In this document: positions 28,414 to 37,823 of the stretch, one piece after another
How positions within the stretch are numbered: the stretch's first letter is position 1
How the letters are laid out: each line of letters starts with the position of its first letter
DNA from: Robiginitomaculum sp.
GTDB lineage: Bacteria > Pseudomonadota > Alphaproteobacteria > Caulobacterales > Maricaulaceae
Reading direction: 5' to 3'
NCBI GenBank assembly: GCA_021776565.1
Contig: JAJFFQ010000064.1
Span: forward strand, 1 to 64,000
Length of the DNA stretch: 64,000 nucleotides
Translations under genes and position numbers: made by a program
Notes under the pieces: model-generated
Database searches by the model: none
Seen by the model: the letters and a program-made list of their open reading frames with translations, nothing else
Told to the model about the DNA's origin: nothing

Positions 28414-30303
28414 TCAAACAAACCCTTGAGATTCGAGCCATATCTGAATTGTTAGCATTGAAAATAATGTATTCGCATGATCCCGTTTACCCGTCTTCTG
28501 CTCTTGATACATCCGTGTAATTGTCTCGGGTCGGAATATACCCTGTTTTTCAAGGCGACTTGAGTTGAAATACCGCTCGAAAAGTGGGTTTTCCTGTCGC
28601 ATCCAGGCCCGTATAGGCAGGCCAAAACCTGCCTTTTCCCGATATACGACCTCTTGGGGCAGGATCGGCTCCATCGCCTTTTTCATGATGTATTTTTGTT
28701 GCCCATTTTTGATCTTGGCATCGACGGGGATCGAATTCATCAGCCGCACCATATCAAAATCCAGAAACGGCACTCGCGTTTCGACGCCAACTGCCATGCT
28801 CAAGCGATCAGTATAGGCCAGATTGAGAGAACACAAATCAAAACGGTGATCGACACGCATCATCGCTTCGATCACGTCCATTTCTTGCAAATCATCAAAC
28901 ATCTGTACCAGATCGCCTCCCGGTGCCAACCCGACAGGGTCGCGAAACATGTCTAGAATATCGGCCGGTACACTCCATGTGTAATAACCAAGCAGACGTG
29001 CCCGGCGAGAACTGCCAGCCAATTGCGCAAGGCGCTTGATCCGACGATATTTCGCGTTGAACCGGCCCGGAAAATCGCCGCGCAGCAGCCGTGCGGACAT
29101 TGCGGACAGCGGTCGCAGCCAGACCGGGAAGCGACTGATCATCCGTTCGGCTTGATAGCGCCGGTAACCGCCCATGAATTCGTCGGCCCCTTGCCCCGAC
29201 AGCATAACCTTGACCCCGTTTTCACGCGCAGCTTTGCAGATCAGGTAGGTATTGATCGCGGCCGGGTCTGAGATACCGTCTTCCAGAAAGCGACTCAAAG
29301 GGGCAATTAGGCCAATGAAATCTTGTTCGGCTTCGATGACGTTGAGCCGTATCCCAAGTTGTTCGGCTATGATTCGTGCATAATGCAGATCATCGCTTTG
29401 CTGGTCGAATCTGACATCGCCGCGGGAAAATGAAATGGTGTATGCATCATTTAACTTTGCCCCATTGGCCAGCGCCTCGGCGGCCACAGCTGAGGAATCG
29501 AGTCCCCCGCTGAGCATTAACGAAATCGGCACATCGGCTATCAACTGACGCCGTACTGCGGCCGAGAAATCTGTCCTGAACCTCTCGATCATTTCATTTT
29601 CATCAGTCATATCTAGCGGTTCTTGCAGATGGTCAAACAGTGTTTGGGATGCCACTTGTCGGCCATTGCGATAGGTCACGCAAAGCCCTGGCTCCAGTTT
29701 GGTGATTTCCTCAAAAAGAGTGCACGGCTCTGGCACGTACATGAAGGCCAGCTGATCGGCCAGCGATTGCAGCCGTAAGGTGCATTTGATTCCAGATAAA
29801 GCCTTTAGCCCCTTCAACTCAGAGGAAAAACAAGCGCGACCATTCTGCTCGGTTATGAAAAGCGGCTTGATTCCCAACGGGTCGCGCAATACATGCATCA
29901 GATTTTCTAACTGATCATAAATTGCCAGGGCAAAAAACCCGTTCAGCTTCGACAAAAATGCTATACCCTCGCGGGCAAAACCCTCGATGATAACTTCGGT
30001 ATCGGTGCTTGACACCCAGTCAATAGGGCCATGGTCGCTTTCAAGCTGCTTTTTGAGCTCGGGAAAATTGTAGACCTCGCCATTGTAACAGATCACATAG
30101 CGCCCACTGGCATCGCGCATTGGCTGGTTGCCAGATTTGGACAAATCGATAATCGACAGTCGCACATGACCCAGATGGCACGATCTGTTGGTCGCAGTAA
30201 AGGTATCTCGGTTGTCGGGGCCACGATGGGCAATCGCCTGCAGGGCATCCTGCAAATCGACGGATTGTCTCTCGGGGCTGGAGACACATACTATGCCACA
30301 CAT
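28414..30303 (-). CDS. Asparagine synthetase (glutamine-hydrolysing) family protein
   Basis: The N-terminal nucleophile Cys2 (MCGIV) and the AHRGPD motif define a class II glutaminase domain (residues about 1-200), followed by an ATP-dependent synthetase domain with LMLSGGLDSSAVA. The 629-residue length is typical of AsnB. The position directly upstream of the amidotransferase trio (33-base gap) and inside a polysaccharide cluster suggests it amidates a uronic acid rather than aspartate, as WbpS-type homologues are thought to do. Sequence alone cannot tell between the two. The next gene on the other strand is about 680 bases away. Confidence 0.9.
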   Translation of the reverse strand: MCGIVCVSSPERQSVDLQDALQAIAHRGPDNRDTFTATNRSCHLGHVRLSIIDLSKSGNQPMRDASGRYVICYNGEVYNFPELKKQLESDHGPIDWVSSTDTEVIIEGFAREGIAFLSKLNGFFALAIYDQLENLMHVLRDPLGIKPLFITEQNGRACFSSELKGLKALSGIKCTLRLQSLADQLAFMYVPEPCTLFEEITKLEPGLCVTYRNGRQVASQTLFDHLQEPLDMTDENEMIERFRTDFSAAVRRQLIADVPISLMLSGGLDSSAVAAEALANGAKLNDAYTISFSRGDVRFDQQSDDLHYARIIAEQLGIRLNVIEAEQDFIGLIAPLSRFLEDGISDPAAINTYLICKAARENGVKVMLSGQGADEFMGGYRRYQAERMISRFPVWLRPLSAMSARLLRGDFPGRFNAKYRRIKRLAQLAGSSRRARLLGYYTWSVPADILDMFRDPVGLAPGGDLVQMFDDLQEMDVIEAMMRVDHRFDLCSLNLAYTDRLSMAVGVETRVPFLDFDMVRLMNSIPVDAKIKNGQQKYIMKKAMEPILPQEVVYREKAGFGLPIRAWMRQENPLFERYFNSSRLEKQGIFRPETITRMYQEQKTGKRDHANTLFSMLTIQIWLESQGFV

Positions 30304-30987
30304 GCTAGGTTCTAGAGTTCGAGATGTTTGTGTCCGTCAATCGAGCTTTTAAAGAAATGATATATTTCAACATTTACTGTGCGGCCCCCGCAATTTGAAT
30401 AAACAACCTACCAGACGCTGAATAGCCTGTAAAACAGTCGCAGCAGGTTAACTATAGCATTGATGATAGCCGGATTGTGCAGTCGGCAATAACAACGTGT
30501 TTTCCCGGCAACCCCGGGGCACTAAACTTTAGTATGCAAACAGGCAGATTAAGCGGCCATTTGCCTGACCGAGACCATCATTGAAAGCAGACACCTTGCC
30601 TATGCCCTTACCTGCTTGCGCTCACAGGCCTGCCTGCGGTTCTAAGACAGCGTCACGTTCGTGTGCAAAACCTGTGTTGCAGAATCAGTTTCAGCTACAC
30701 CAGAAGATTTTTTCTATCGCTGGGCGGGCGAACGCCCTCGGAATAATATGCCCAAGGAAGTTATTATATAACAGGATTTGACATCAAGCTGTTGACGGCA
30801 GAGTCATTCGTCGCCCATAAAGCCTAACCCTAATCCTGCCTCCAAACTGTTCAACAAATAATTACCAGCCCAAAGCGCTGTTAGTGCATCGGTCTCATGT
30901 AACTCAAATAAACTATTGCTTTCCAAGGTTTTTCATACAAGACAGCACTATTACCGTGTTCCTGACAGATATGAAAATTAAACTATT
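30304..30987. other. 684-base intergenic region between divergent blocks
   Basis: The region separates the minus-strand asnB/wbpG block from the plus-strand wzx/wzy block and must contain both promoters. An in-frame 66-codon open frame at 30581-30781 is not convincing: it has no ribosome binding site and its composition is that of non-coding DNA. I saw no RNA gene, no long repeat and no terminator. The last 80 bases are AT-rich and hold the leader of wzx. Confidence 0.5.
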
Positions 30988-32205
30988 GTGACCAACCCCT
31001 TAAAGCATTTCAGATCATTCCATCCTAGCGTTCTATTAGAGTTGGCAGCTGGATACGGCATCCAGATTTTATCAACCGTACTGTTGATGATGCAGAATTT
31101 TTTATTGCCGCTGCTCATTGGCACCGATGAATTTGGTCTCTTGGCTTATATGCTGGCCTCTTCAGCGTTGCTTTATTCGCTATATGACAATGGTTACAAC
31201 CTGCTGGTGATGCGGAAAAATAAATTCCAGCATGTTTTCATGCGCTGTAAAATCGAGCTGTTCTTTCTGGCCTCTATCGGTTATGTGCTGCTGTGGGCCT
31301 TAAACAAAAATAGTGACATGATATCCCCGTTTTTGGTTTTGCCGCATGCTTTTCTGATGATCTGGTACAGCTATTTTAACTACACTCTGCTGGCCAGCAG
31401 ACGCATGAAACAGGTTGCCAAGCTCGCGCTGGTCATAAGTGCCTTCAGCTTTTTCCTTCCACTGCTCATATCGAAAGCAGGACTACCAGTGATTTATGCT
31501 CCTCTGATTGCTGTAGGTGCATCATTAGGGCTTGCGCTGCTGATTTTCCCCGAGCTTTGCCTGACATTACTGGTACGTGATGTGTTTACCGCCTGGCGAC
31601 TTGATCTGCACGGGGTGGGCTATCGGTGGGCTTTATTTCTGAAACAAGCGCAAATATCTGTTGGCGCAATCCTGAACAGCCTCATTGTTTGGGCCGGGGT
31701 TTATATTGTCGCCATGACTCAGGGTTTTCACGAAGCAGCGGCATTCCGGTTAACTATGTCGCTACTGGCATTGATGACCCTCACTATTCCTTTTTTCAAA
31801 CCCAGTTTTCTAAGACTGGCACAAAAGTCCGGGGATTTTATAAAACTGGCCTTGGTGTCTTCGCAAATAATCCTGTTGAGCGGATTCGCACAACTGGTCA
31901 TCGTCTATCTGGTCGCAGAGACCGTGCTCAACTGGGTCTTCCCGGACTTGGCAGCAACTATTTTTGCCCTGTTAATGCCATTATCTCTGTTGCCGGCACT
32001 AAGTGTTATGCTGGAGCTGGAAACCGTATTGCTGGACAGATTTAACAAACTAAAGACCTTGCTGGCTACATGTGCTCTTTCAATCATGCTGGTAGCACCC
32101 TGGGCGTTATTTTTTCGTAGCATTGCACTTATCACGGTGTTCTATTCAGTGTTCTGTGCGGCCAACCTTGCTATCTTGATACAATCACGAAAGAATGTGC
32201 GATGA
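30988..32205 (+). CDS. wzx: Wzx-type polysaccharide flippase (MATE/PST superfamily)
   Basis: A polytopic protein of 405 residues with about 12 transmembrane segments, beginning with GTG at 30988. The N-terminal segment LELAAGYGIQILSTVLLMMQNFLLPLLIG and the amphipathic loop between helices fit the polysaccharide transporter superfamily. In Wzx/Wzy pathways this protein flips undecaprenyl-linked repeat units to the periplasm. Sequence identity within this group is always low, so the call depends on topology and on the neighbouring wzy-like gene. It heads a plus-strand block of five genes. Confidence 0.8.
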   Translation: MTNPLKHFRSFHPSVLLELAAGYGIQILSTVLLMMQNFLLPLLIGTDEFGLLAYMLASSALLYSLYDNGYNLLVMRKNKFQHVFMRCKIELFFLASIGYVLLWALNKNSDMISPFLVLPHAFLMIWYSYFNYTLLASRRMKQVAKLALVISAFSFFLPLLISKAGLPVIYAPLIAVGASLGLALLIFPELCLTLLVRDVFTAWRLDLHGVGYRWALFLKQAQISVGAILNSLIVWAGVYIVAMTQGFHEAAAFRLTMSLLALMTLTIPFFKPSFLRLAQKSGDFIKLALVSSQIILLSGFAQLVIVYLVAETVLNWVFPDLAATIFALLMPLSLLPALSVMLELETVLLDRFNKLKTLLATCALSIMLVAPWALFFRSIALITVFYSVFCAANLAILIQSRKNVR

Positions 32206-32265
32206 TTGTAGATGGCTAAATCTGTCTATATCTGCCTGAACATAAGCAAGTGATGTGAAAAGAGC

Positions 32266-33441
32266 ATGAGACGAATTCTTCCTTTGTTGGTGTTTTACGG
32301 TTCTTTTCTGAGCCTCCCTTCTGCGCAGCAGAAAGGCACGCTTCTGTTTACCTATTTTTACATTGCATTTTCCGTTGCGGTATGCGTTCTGATGGTGGCT
32401 TTACGTTTCTTCAATAGGAACGTCGGCCTTCGAAAGAGTGAATTAACCTATATTTCTATGGCTATATTGTTGGTATCTGTCAATTATATTGTTGGTTATA
32501 TTAATGAAATAGATGTTTTTGTTTGGCAGGCGCGCGCAATTCATGTGCCTATGGTTATAGTATACACTTTGATGCTATGTTATAGTGAGCTTACTCCTAA
32601 GGATGTGTTAAAGTCACTATTGGCACTTGGCGTAATTGAGATGCTGCTGATCTTTTGGGTTTTCATCACGAAGGGCGGGCAGCTTACAGTGCGGATGACT
32701 GATCTGGACGGTATTCTCGTCTACTCGGGGAGCCTGGTCATTGCCGCCTTTATCAGTATGAGTTTTTTCAAGAGCACTAAAAAGCCATTGTATCTTTTTC
32801 TTTATTTCGGCATGCTGGTTGCCGCGGTCATGACCGGCTCACGCGGGTTAATAGTCGGTATCGCAGTTTCATTTTTCGTCCTATCTTTGAAACGTATGCA
32901 GATCGTAGCAATTCTAGTCGGTATTGCCGGAATATATTTCATGCTGACCAATGGTTATTTAGAGCGTTTCAACATTCAGGATCGAGATAATTTTATCACC
33001 GTTCTAGCTAAATACGAAGAAATTCAGGCCTTGTTGAAATTTTTCTTGTCAAATCCACTGCTGGGTGTTGGTTTTGGGTATCAATACCAGATTTCCCTAG
33101 CCGGAACATATTATACCTACAGCCATAATGCTATAATGTTCTACCTGGGTTATGGCGGGATTATTGGTGTTATTTTTTATTTCTTCCCGATTGTCCAGTT
33201 CTCACGCTATTATGCAAAAGGGTGGGTTCTTTTGCTTGCGTTAGTTTTATTTTACTCCTCGTCAACAGTATACACCAATGTCAAACACAGCCTTGTTATG
33301 GCTGGGCTTGTATACATCGCGGCCAGGTATCAGACGCGTAAAAAATTCCAGAACGTTGGCAGTGTACGGAATGATCGCCACAGAATAAATCGGGTGGATC
33401 AACTCCAGGGCTCGATTTCGAACCGCAATGCCCGTAGCTGA
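32266..33441 (+). CDS. wzy: Wzy-type O-antigen/capsule polymerase
   Basis: About ten to twelve transmembrane helices are separated by one larger loop (roughly residues 225-290) containing LSNPLLGVGFGYQYQI and TYYTYSHNAIMFYLGYGGIIG. The H-N-x-y pattern after that loop and the general layout match the Wzy_C/O-antigen ligase superfamily. In this position after wzx it most likely polymerises repeat units in the periplasm. The 60-base gap from wzx suggests co-transcription. A second member of the superfamily is encoded at 36004-37356. Confidence 0.8.
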   Translation: MRRILPLLVFYGSFLSLPSAQQKGTLLFTYFYIAFSVAVCVLMVALRFFNRNVGLRKSELTYISMAILLVSVNYIVGYINEIDVFVWQARAIHVPMVIVYTLMLCYSELTPKDVLKSLLALGVIEMLLIFWVFITKGGQLTVRMTDLDGILVYSGSLVIAAFISMSFFKSTKKPLYLFLYFGMLVAAVMTGSRGLIVGIAVSFFVLSLKRMQIVAILVGIAGIYFMLTNGYLERFNIQDRDNFITVLAKYEEIQALLKFFLSNPLLGVGFGYQYQISLAGTYYTYSHNAIMFYLGYGGIIGVIFYFFPIVQFSRYYAKGWVLLLALVLFYSSSTVYTNVKHSLVMAGLVYIAARYQTRKKFQNVGSVRNDRHRINRVDQLQGSISNRNARS

Positions 33442-33491
33442 CCCGACCCAGACTGATTAAGGCTACTAAACCCGAATTCTAGGAGATTCTC

Positions 33492-34361
33492 TTGGCTCAA
33501 CCTCTTCCTATATCCATCGTTATTCATGTCAAAAACGAGGAGATCAACCTGCCTCATGCGCTTCGCTCGATAGAGGGGCGGTTTGGTCAGGTATTTGTCG
33601 TAGACGCGGCCAGTACCGACCGGACCAAGGAAGTTTGCAACGGTTTCAATGTGACATTTGTGCAGATCGAGGGCGACCGTTCGACGCTGGTCAAACAACG
33701 CAACTGGGCACTGGAAAACCTGCCATTTACAAATGACTGGGCTTACATTCTTGATGCAGATGAGCGATTTACAGATGATTTATATGACGAAATCTGCGCC
33801 TTGTTTGCGAATGGCGGGCCACCTGATGACGCAGATGCATATATGGTCAGGTATAAGGAGATCATCCTTGGACGCTGGGTCAAACACGCAGCTTTTTACC
33901 CAAATTGGGGCATTCGCCTGATCCGGCATAAAGTCGTGCGCCACGAACTACGTTCGGTCAATTCCAGCCTCAAATCAACCTCGGAACGAACGCGGAGGCT
34001 GCAATCACACTTTATCCATGATGATAAACGCGGTTATATTGCCTATATCCGGCGACTGGGTGGCGTGTCTGCACTGGAAGCCAAGAGCTTGTCAGAGATT
34101 TATGCAGACGATGAGTCGCAGGTAAAGGGCCGGTTGCTGTCCGCCAACCCGTTGGAGCGGCGCCGCGCGCTCAAGAAACTGTTTTATAGTCTGCCCGGCC
34201 GCCCCTTGATTGTGTTTTGTTACCTGTATTTTTTTCGGGGTGGAATCCTTGAAGGCCGACCTGGCTTCTACACAGCCTACATGCGTATGACCCATGAAGT
34301 TTTTCTCGGTGCGCTTAGGTATGACACCAACAAGAAAGAGTATGAATATGACGGACGTTAA
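33492..34361 (+). CDS. Family 2 glycosyltransferase (WaaE/KdtX-like)
   Basis: The protein opens with ISIVIHVKNEEINLPHALRSI and has the donor-binding VVDAASTDRTKE and ILDADERF (DXD-like) motifs, diagnostic of an inverting GT-A fold. A C-terminal amphipathic region (RRALKKLFYSLPGRPLIVFCYLYFFRGG) resembles membrane-associated KdtX/WaaE-type transferases. The start is TTG at 33492 with AGGAG seven bases upstream; no ATG is nearby. It overlaps the next gene by about 14 bases. The sugar transferred cannot be told from sequence. Confidence 0.9.
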   Translation: MAQPLPISIVIHVKNEEINLPHALRSIEGRFGQVFVVDAASTDRTKEVCNGFNVTFVQIEGDRSTLVKQRNWALENLPFTNDWAYILDADERFTDDLYDEICALFANGGPPDDADAYMVRYKEIILGRWVKHAAFYPNWGIRLIRHKVVRHELRSVNSSLKSTSERTRRLQSHFIHDDKRGYIAYIRRLGGVSALEAKSLSEIYADDESQVKGRLLSANPLERRRALKKLFYSLPGRPLIVFCYLYFFRGGILEGRPGFYTAYMRMTHEVFLGALRYDTNKKEYEYDGR

Positions 34362-35199
34362 AGGCCCCCGTTCTTGCCAATGCGTGCACACTCCCCCCGC
34401 GTTCAGGGCCATCGCCTGGCCGACATTTGGTGCACGTCGTTTGTATCAATGCCGCCATTGCGGGCTTGCGCAGTTGTATCCGTTGCCGGTAGCAGAAAAT
34501 AAAATCGACGAATTTTATCAGAACGCCGATTATATGGAGGACATTTCGCCCGAGGAATATGAGGGGTATTTTACCTTTTTTTTGGAACACCTAACCACCA
34601 GACTGGGCCTAACGCCGGATCAGCACGTACTCGATTTTGGGGCCGGCAAATGCTATTATCACCTGTTCTTTTCCAAGACTGGCTTCAAAGATGTTCATTC
34701 CTTGGAGATCAACCGCAATTTCGTTGCGTTTGCACGGGATAAACTTGGGTTGGATAATGTGCATACGAACAGCGCTGTACTAGAACCTGAAAGTTTCGAT
34801 CTGGTGCTTTCGAACCAGGTGTTCGAACATCTTGTTGATCCTGTTAGAATGCTGAACGAAACTATCCTGCCCTTGGTCAAACCTGGCGGGCGTGTAGTCT
34901 TTGCGGTTCCAAATTGGTTTTCCTGGAACCGCAATATCCTCGGTCGGCTATGGCTTGGTTATTCGCCTGATGACCATATCTGGTTTTTCTCGAAAAAATC
35001 AGCAGAAGCGATTTTTCACCCGATGTCCGGTATCGAGATTGAGGATATTACGGTCGAGTCGTCCATTGGAAAGCCCTATAGCAAGTTCCGGCCTGCCGGA
35101 TTTGTCAAACAGGCTTATCTGCAACTTGTATGGACTCAAATCGAACGTCTGGGCCATGGCGATCAATTGATCGTATCCTTGCGAAAAAACGGTGGATAA
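34348..35199 (+). CDS. Class I SAM-dependent methyltransferase
   Basis: The methyltransferase-11/23-type fold is shown by motif I VLDFGAGKCYYHL (about residues 93-105), the acidic EINRN end of beta-2 and SFDLVLSNQVFEHL. The N-terminal part contains a short cysteine pair region (YQCRHCGLAQLYPL) like that in polysaccharide-associated methyltransferases. The start is taken at the ATG at 34348 (MTDVKG), inside the end of the glycosyltransferase gene; ATG at 34342 is equally near the AAAGAG ribosome binding site. It likely methylates a sugar or lipid-linked intermediate of the cluster. Confidence 0.85.
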   Translation: MTDVKGPRSCQCVHTPPAFRAIAWPTFGARRLYQCRHCGLAQLYPLPVAENKIDEFYQNADYMEDISPEEYEGYFTFFLEHLTTRLGLTPDQHVLDFGAGKCYYHLFFSKTGFKDVHSLEINRNFVAFARDKLGLDNVHTNSAVLEPESFDLVLSNQVFEHLVDPVRMLNETILPLVKPGGRVVFAVPNWFSWNRNILGRLWLGYSPDDHIWFFSKKSAEAIFHPMSGIEIEDITVESSIGKPYSKFRPAGFVKQAYLQLVWTQIERLGHGDQLIVSLRKNGG

Positions 35200-35351
35200 A
35201 ACAACCACTAAGTACGTAATAGAAGGGTTGTCGGTCGGCACCGGTAATGCCCACTTATCAATTGCTCACATTACCTAACCACTTGTGCTCAATCGCATGG
35301 ACTCTAGCCACCATATCCGTATCCTGATCAGACGTATTACAAGGTGCTGTT

Positions 35352-35987
35352 ATGCAACTTATAGTTTCGAGTCGGACTCTAAGATATATTTTGATGGCCG
35401 CGTGCTTAATGCCCCTATGGCTTGCGCTTTCTATGGCAAGTCAGGAAATCCGAACCTCGAAGGCCCGCAATGCACTAGCCATCGCTGCCAAAAGCACTGG
35501 GGAGAATCGTCTGGAATTTTTGAATAAGGCTAAAAAAGCACTCACACCACCAGGGCCTACAGGAGAGTTATATGACCTAACGGCCCAGTTGGCTTTATTG
35601 TCTCCCCAAACCGACTTGAACGCTGCGCAAATGCTCACTCAATTGGCTCTGCAGAGGAGCCCCGTTCGGGCGGAGAGCTGGGCCCGCCTTGCCTATATTG
35701 AACGTGTTCGAGAAGGGAAATTAACTGACAAAGCCCTTAATTATCTGGATCGTTCCTTTGTGGTTGAACCTGCAGGCTACACGCAGTTTATACTATGGCG
35801 GATGGAATTTATGTTTGCGCATTGGTCGCAATTATCCCTCTCTTTGCAAGAGGTCACTATGCGTTCATATTGTGTAATAGCGATTTGGTACGGCAAAGGC
35901 TATGCGCTGAAAATGGCGCAAAAGGCAGGCAATCAGGATCTAGAGATGCACGCAGAGAAGACGTTAGATTTGACATGCTCCCTCTAG
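35352..35987 (+). CDS. Membrane-anchored hypothetical protein with TPR-like helices
   Basis: The 211-residue protein starts with a signal-anchor (TLRYILMAACLMPLWLALSMAS) and continues with helical repeats that look TPR-like (ALNYLDRSFVVEPAGYTQFILWRMEF). It is the last gene before the convergent ligase-like gene, only 16 bases away. Small membrane-anchored TPR proteins are sometimes encoded next to O-antigen ligases, so it may assist that protein. I do not recognise it as a member of a named family. Confidence 0.6.
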   Translation: MQLIVSSRTLRYILMAACLMPLWLALSMASQEIRTSKARNALAIAAKSTGENRLEFLNKAKKALTPPGPTGELYDLTAQLALLSPQTDLNAAQMLTQLALQRSPVRAESWARLAYIERVREGKLTDKALNYLDRSFVVEPAGYTQFILWRMEFMFAHWSQLSLSLQEVTMRSYCVIAIWYGKGYALKMAQKAGNQDLEMHAEKTLDLTCSL

Positions 35988-36003
35988 ACCTCCCCCAAGA
36001 AGT

Positions 36004-37356
36004 CTACCGCTTTCTTTGAGTTGCCAGACCGAAGCCAGTGCCTAATAGTAGCGCCCAGGTCATAGCGATTGATGGAACCTGCAGGCCATAATCAACAAAA
36101 CCATGAAGCAGCAAGAGTAGGCTGATGCAAATAATAGCGCGTAGCCAGGTATGCATACGGCGGCGGATACGTAACCCTCTATGTATATGCCATAAAATCA
36201 ACGTGATGGTAAAAAACATTAAGGTAGAGCCGATAATCCCGGCTTCTTCAAGCCACTGCAGATAAACATTGTGCATGGCACCAAGGCCGTGAAGGACGCG
36301 CCAGCTTTGCGCATTCATCAGTGTATCATTGACAAGATAAAAGCTTCCCATGCCATAGCCTGTCCAAGGGGATGCCTTGATCGCCTGCCAATGGTATGTC
36401 AGCATTTCTGCTCGAGATGTTAAATACGCATAGGAATTATCAAGGCGGTCGAAAAAAAGTCCCCCTGAAATAATAATTACCAGGACTATAATTGTTCCTG
36501 ATATCAGAATGGTGCCGGAGAATTTTGATACTCTACTGGTATTGCCTGTAGAACTGAATAACTCCCAACATATGAGAACAAGGATGGCCACAAAACTGGA
36601 TAATATCCCCCCTCGTGATGCCGTCAAAAGGAGAGAAGTAAGAGTAAGAAGTAAGGAAATGATTGGAACAGCAGAACGTTTGATAAGCGCCTCAATAAAT
36701 ACCATACGATTGGAGGTTTTTGCTATAGTGGACTTAACTGTCCGAATAAAGGCAGCAAGAGAAAAAACACTTAAGATGCCAAATAACGTAGCTGCACTGT
36801 TGGCCGAGCCAAAATTCGCGTCCAGTCTTCGAAAGTGCTGAGCATATTCAATGGGAACAGACAAGGCCATGTGCAGGTAGTCCATAAAGGCCCACATTGA
36901 GAAAACAGCCCCCACAATTATAAAAAATATAAAAAACACTTCTGCACTTTTATCCTGTATGCCCAGTGACATTCCAACGACAAAAAAAGCTGCCAAAGCC
37001 CCAAGTTTGACCATCTCCATAAGGCTTACATCGCGGTCCAGGGTAATTACATCAGATGTTCCAACCCAGGCCCAAAAAAGATGGGCGTGCTCTGCTGGAA
37101 CTGGCATGAGTTGAAGAGATAAAACAAAAAGCAAAAGAACGAAGAGTGACAATATTATTTTGAACCCAGGTGTTGCTAATACCGTTTCCCCTCTATTAAA
37201 AAAGGCGAGGCTGATGAGGCACAAGAAAAAAATCGCCGCAGCAAAAGAGGTTGCAAGCGCATTGTTGTTTGCACCAAAAGATAAGTGCGCTATATATACA
37301 AATAAAGTTACTAATCCTATGAAGCCTTTAACAGCAAGAAATTGTGTATTTTTCAT
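36004..37356 (-). CDS. O-antigen ligase (WaaL/Wzy_C) family membrane protein
   Basis: About ten transmembrane helices are interrupted by one large periplasmic loop (about residues 315-375). That loop contains ASPWTGYGMGSFYLV and GLGAMHNVYLQWLEEAGIIG, in which the H-N pair is the hallmark of the Wzy_C superfamily. An arginine-rich RGGI segment after helix 7 is also typical. With a separate wzy candidate upstream, this one could be the ligase that joins the polymer to lipid A core or another acceptor, but the roles might be reversed. The base composition is visibly more AT-rich than the flanking core genes. It stands alone on the minus strand at the right end of the island. Confidence 0.85.
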   Translation of the reverse strand: MKNTQFLAVKGFIGLVTLFVYIAHLSFGANNNALATSFAAAIFFLCLISLAFFNRGETVLATPGFKIILSLFVLLLFVLSLQLMPVPAEHAHLFWAWVGTSDVITLDRDVSLMEMVKLGALAAFFVVGMSLGIQDKSAEVFFIFFIIVGAVFSMWAFMDYLHMALSVPIEYAQHFRRLDANFGSANSAATLFGILSVFSLAAFIRTVKSTIAKTSNRMVFIEALIKRSAVPIISLLLTLTSLLLTASRGGILSSFVAILVLICWELFSSTGNTSRVSKFSGTILISGTIIVLVIIISGGLFFDRLDNSYAYLTSRAEMLTYHWQAIKASPWTGYGMGSFYLVNDTLMNAQSWRVLHGLGAMHNVYLQWLEEAGIIGSTLMFFTITLILWHIHRGLRIRRRMHTWLRAIICISLLLLLHGFVDYGLQVPSIAMTWALLLGTGFGLATQRKR

Positions 37357-37823
37357 TGAATCATATTAGACATTTTGAAGTGTAATTCACGCAAAATTAT
37401 TAAGGTGTTCACCGTAGTGTCCTTTGAGAGGGTTAATGTTTGTGAGGATGTGCAGAGCATATTTTTCTTCGACAACTGTGCCTTGAATAGGAAAAACGGC
37501 GTATAGCCAAGGGCGCACCCACCCCGTTAAAACCACTTCCACACCAAATATCCCGCAAAACTTCTCGGCATAAACCGCGCCATGGAATATATAATATATT
37601 CATAAAATCAACACTTAGGCAATAACACACCTCAATAATCAAAGAATTCAATGAATTGGTTTATGCAAAGCTTTCCGTAGTTAAACCGCCGCCAATGTAA
37701 GGGGACACATGGAACTAGAATCCGGGATATTGCGGGATTAAAAGGGACATAGTGGGACAGAACTATTGTAAATAAAGGGAAGGGTAATCCCCCCCTTTAT
37801 AGAGGGCACCGTAAGTAGAACGA
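37357..37823. other. 467-base non-genic region with palindrome and unrecognised open frame
   Basis: A perfect 17-base palindrome (GAATATAT-A-ATATATTC) lies at 37585-37601. Immediately left of it, 37387-37599 on the minus strand is open for 70 codons without an ATG and encodes a plausible-looking but unrecognised peptide ending in LKGHYGEHLNNFA. A GTG at its 20th codon could start a 51-residue product. A broken gene end is as likely. Near 37770-37800 a G-run/C-run inverted repeat with TTTAT follows, which fits the outer end of the adjoining IS3-family remnant. Confidence 0.4.

Noticed and set aside
30581-30781. 66-codon frame in the long intergenic region of the island
   Set aside because: No ribosome binding site, biased composition and no similarity I recognise; kept only as part of the intergenic description.
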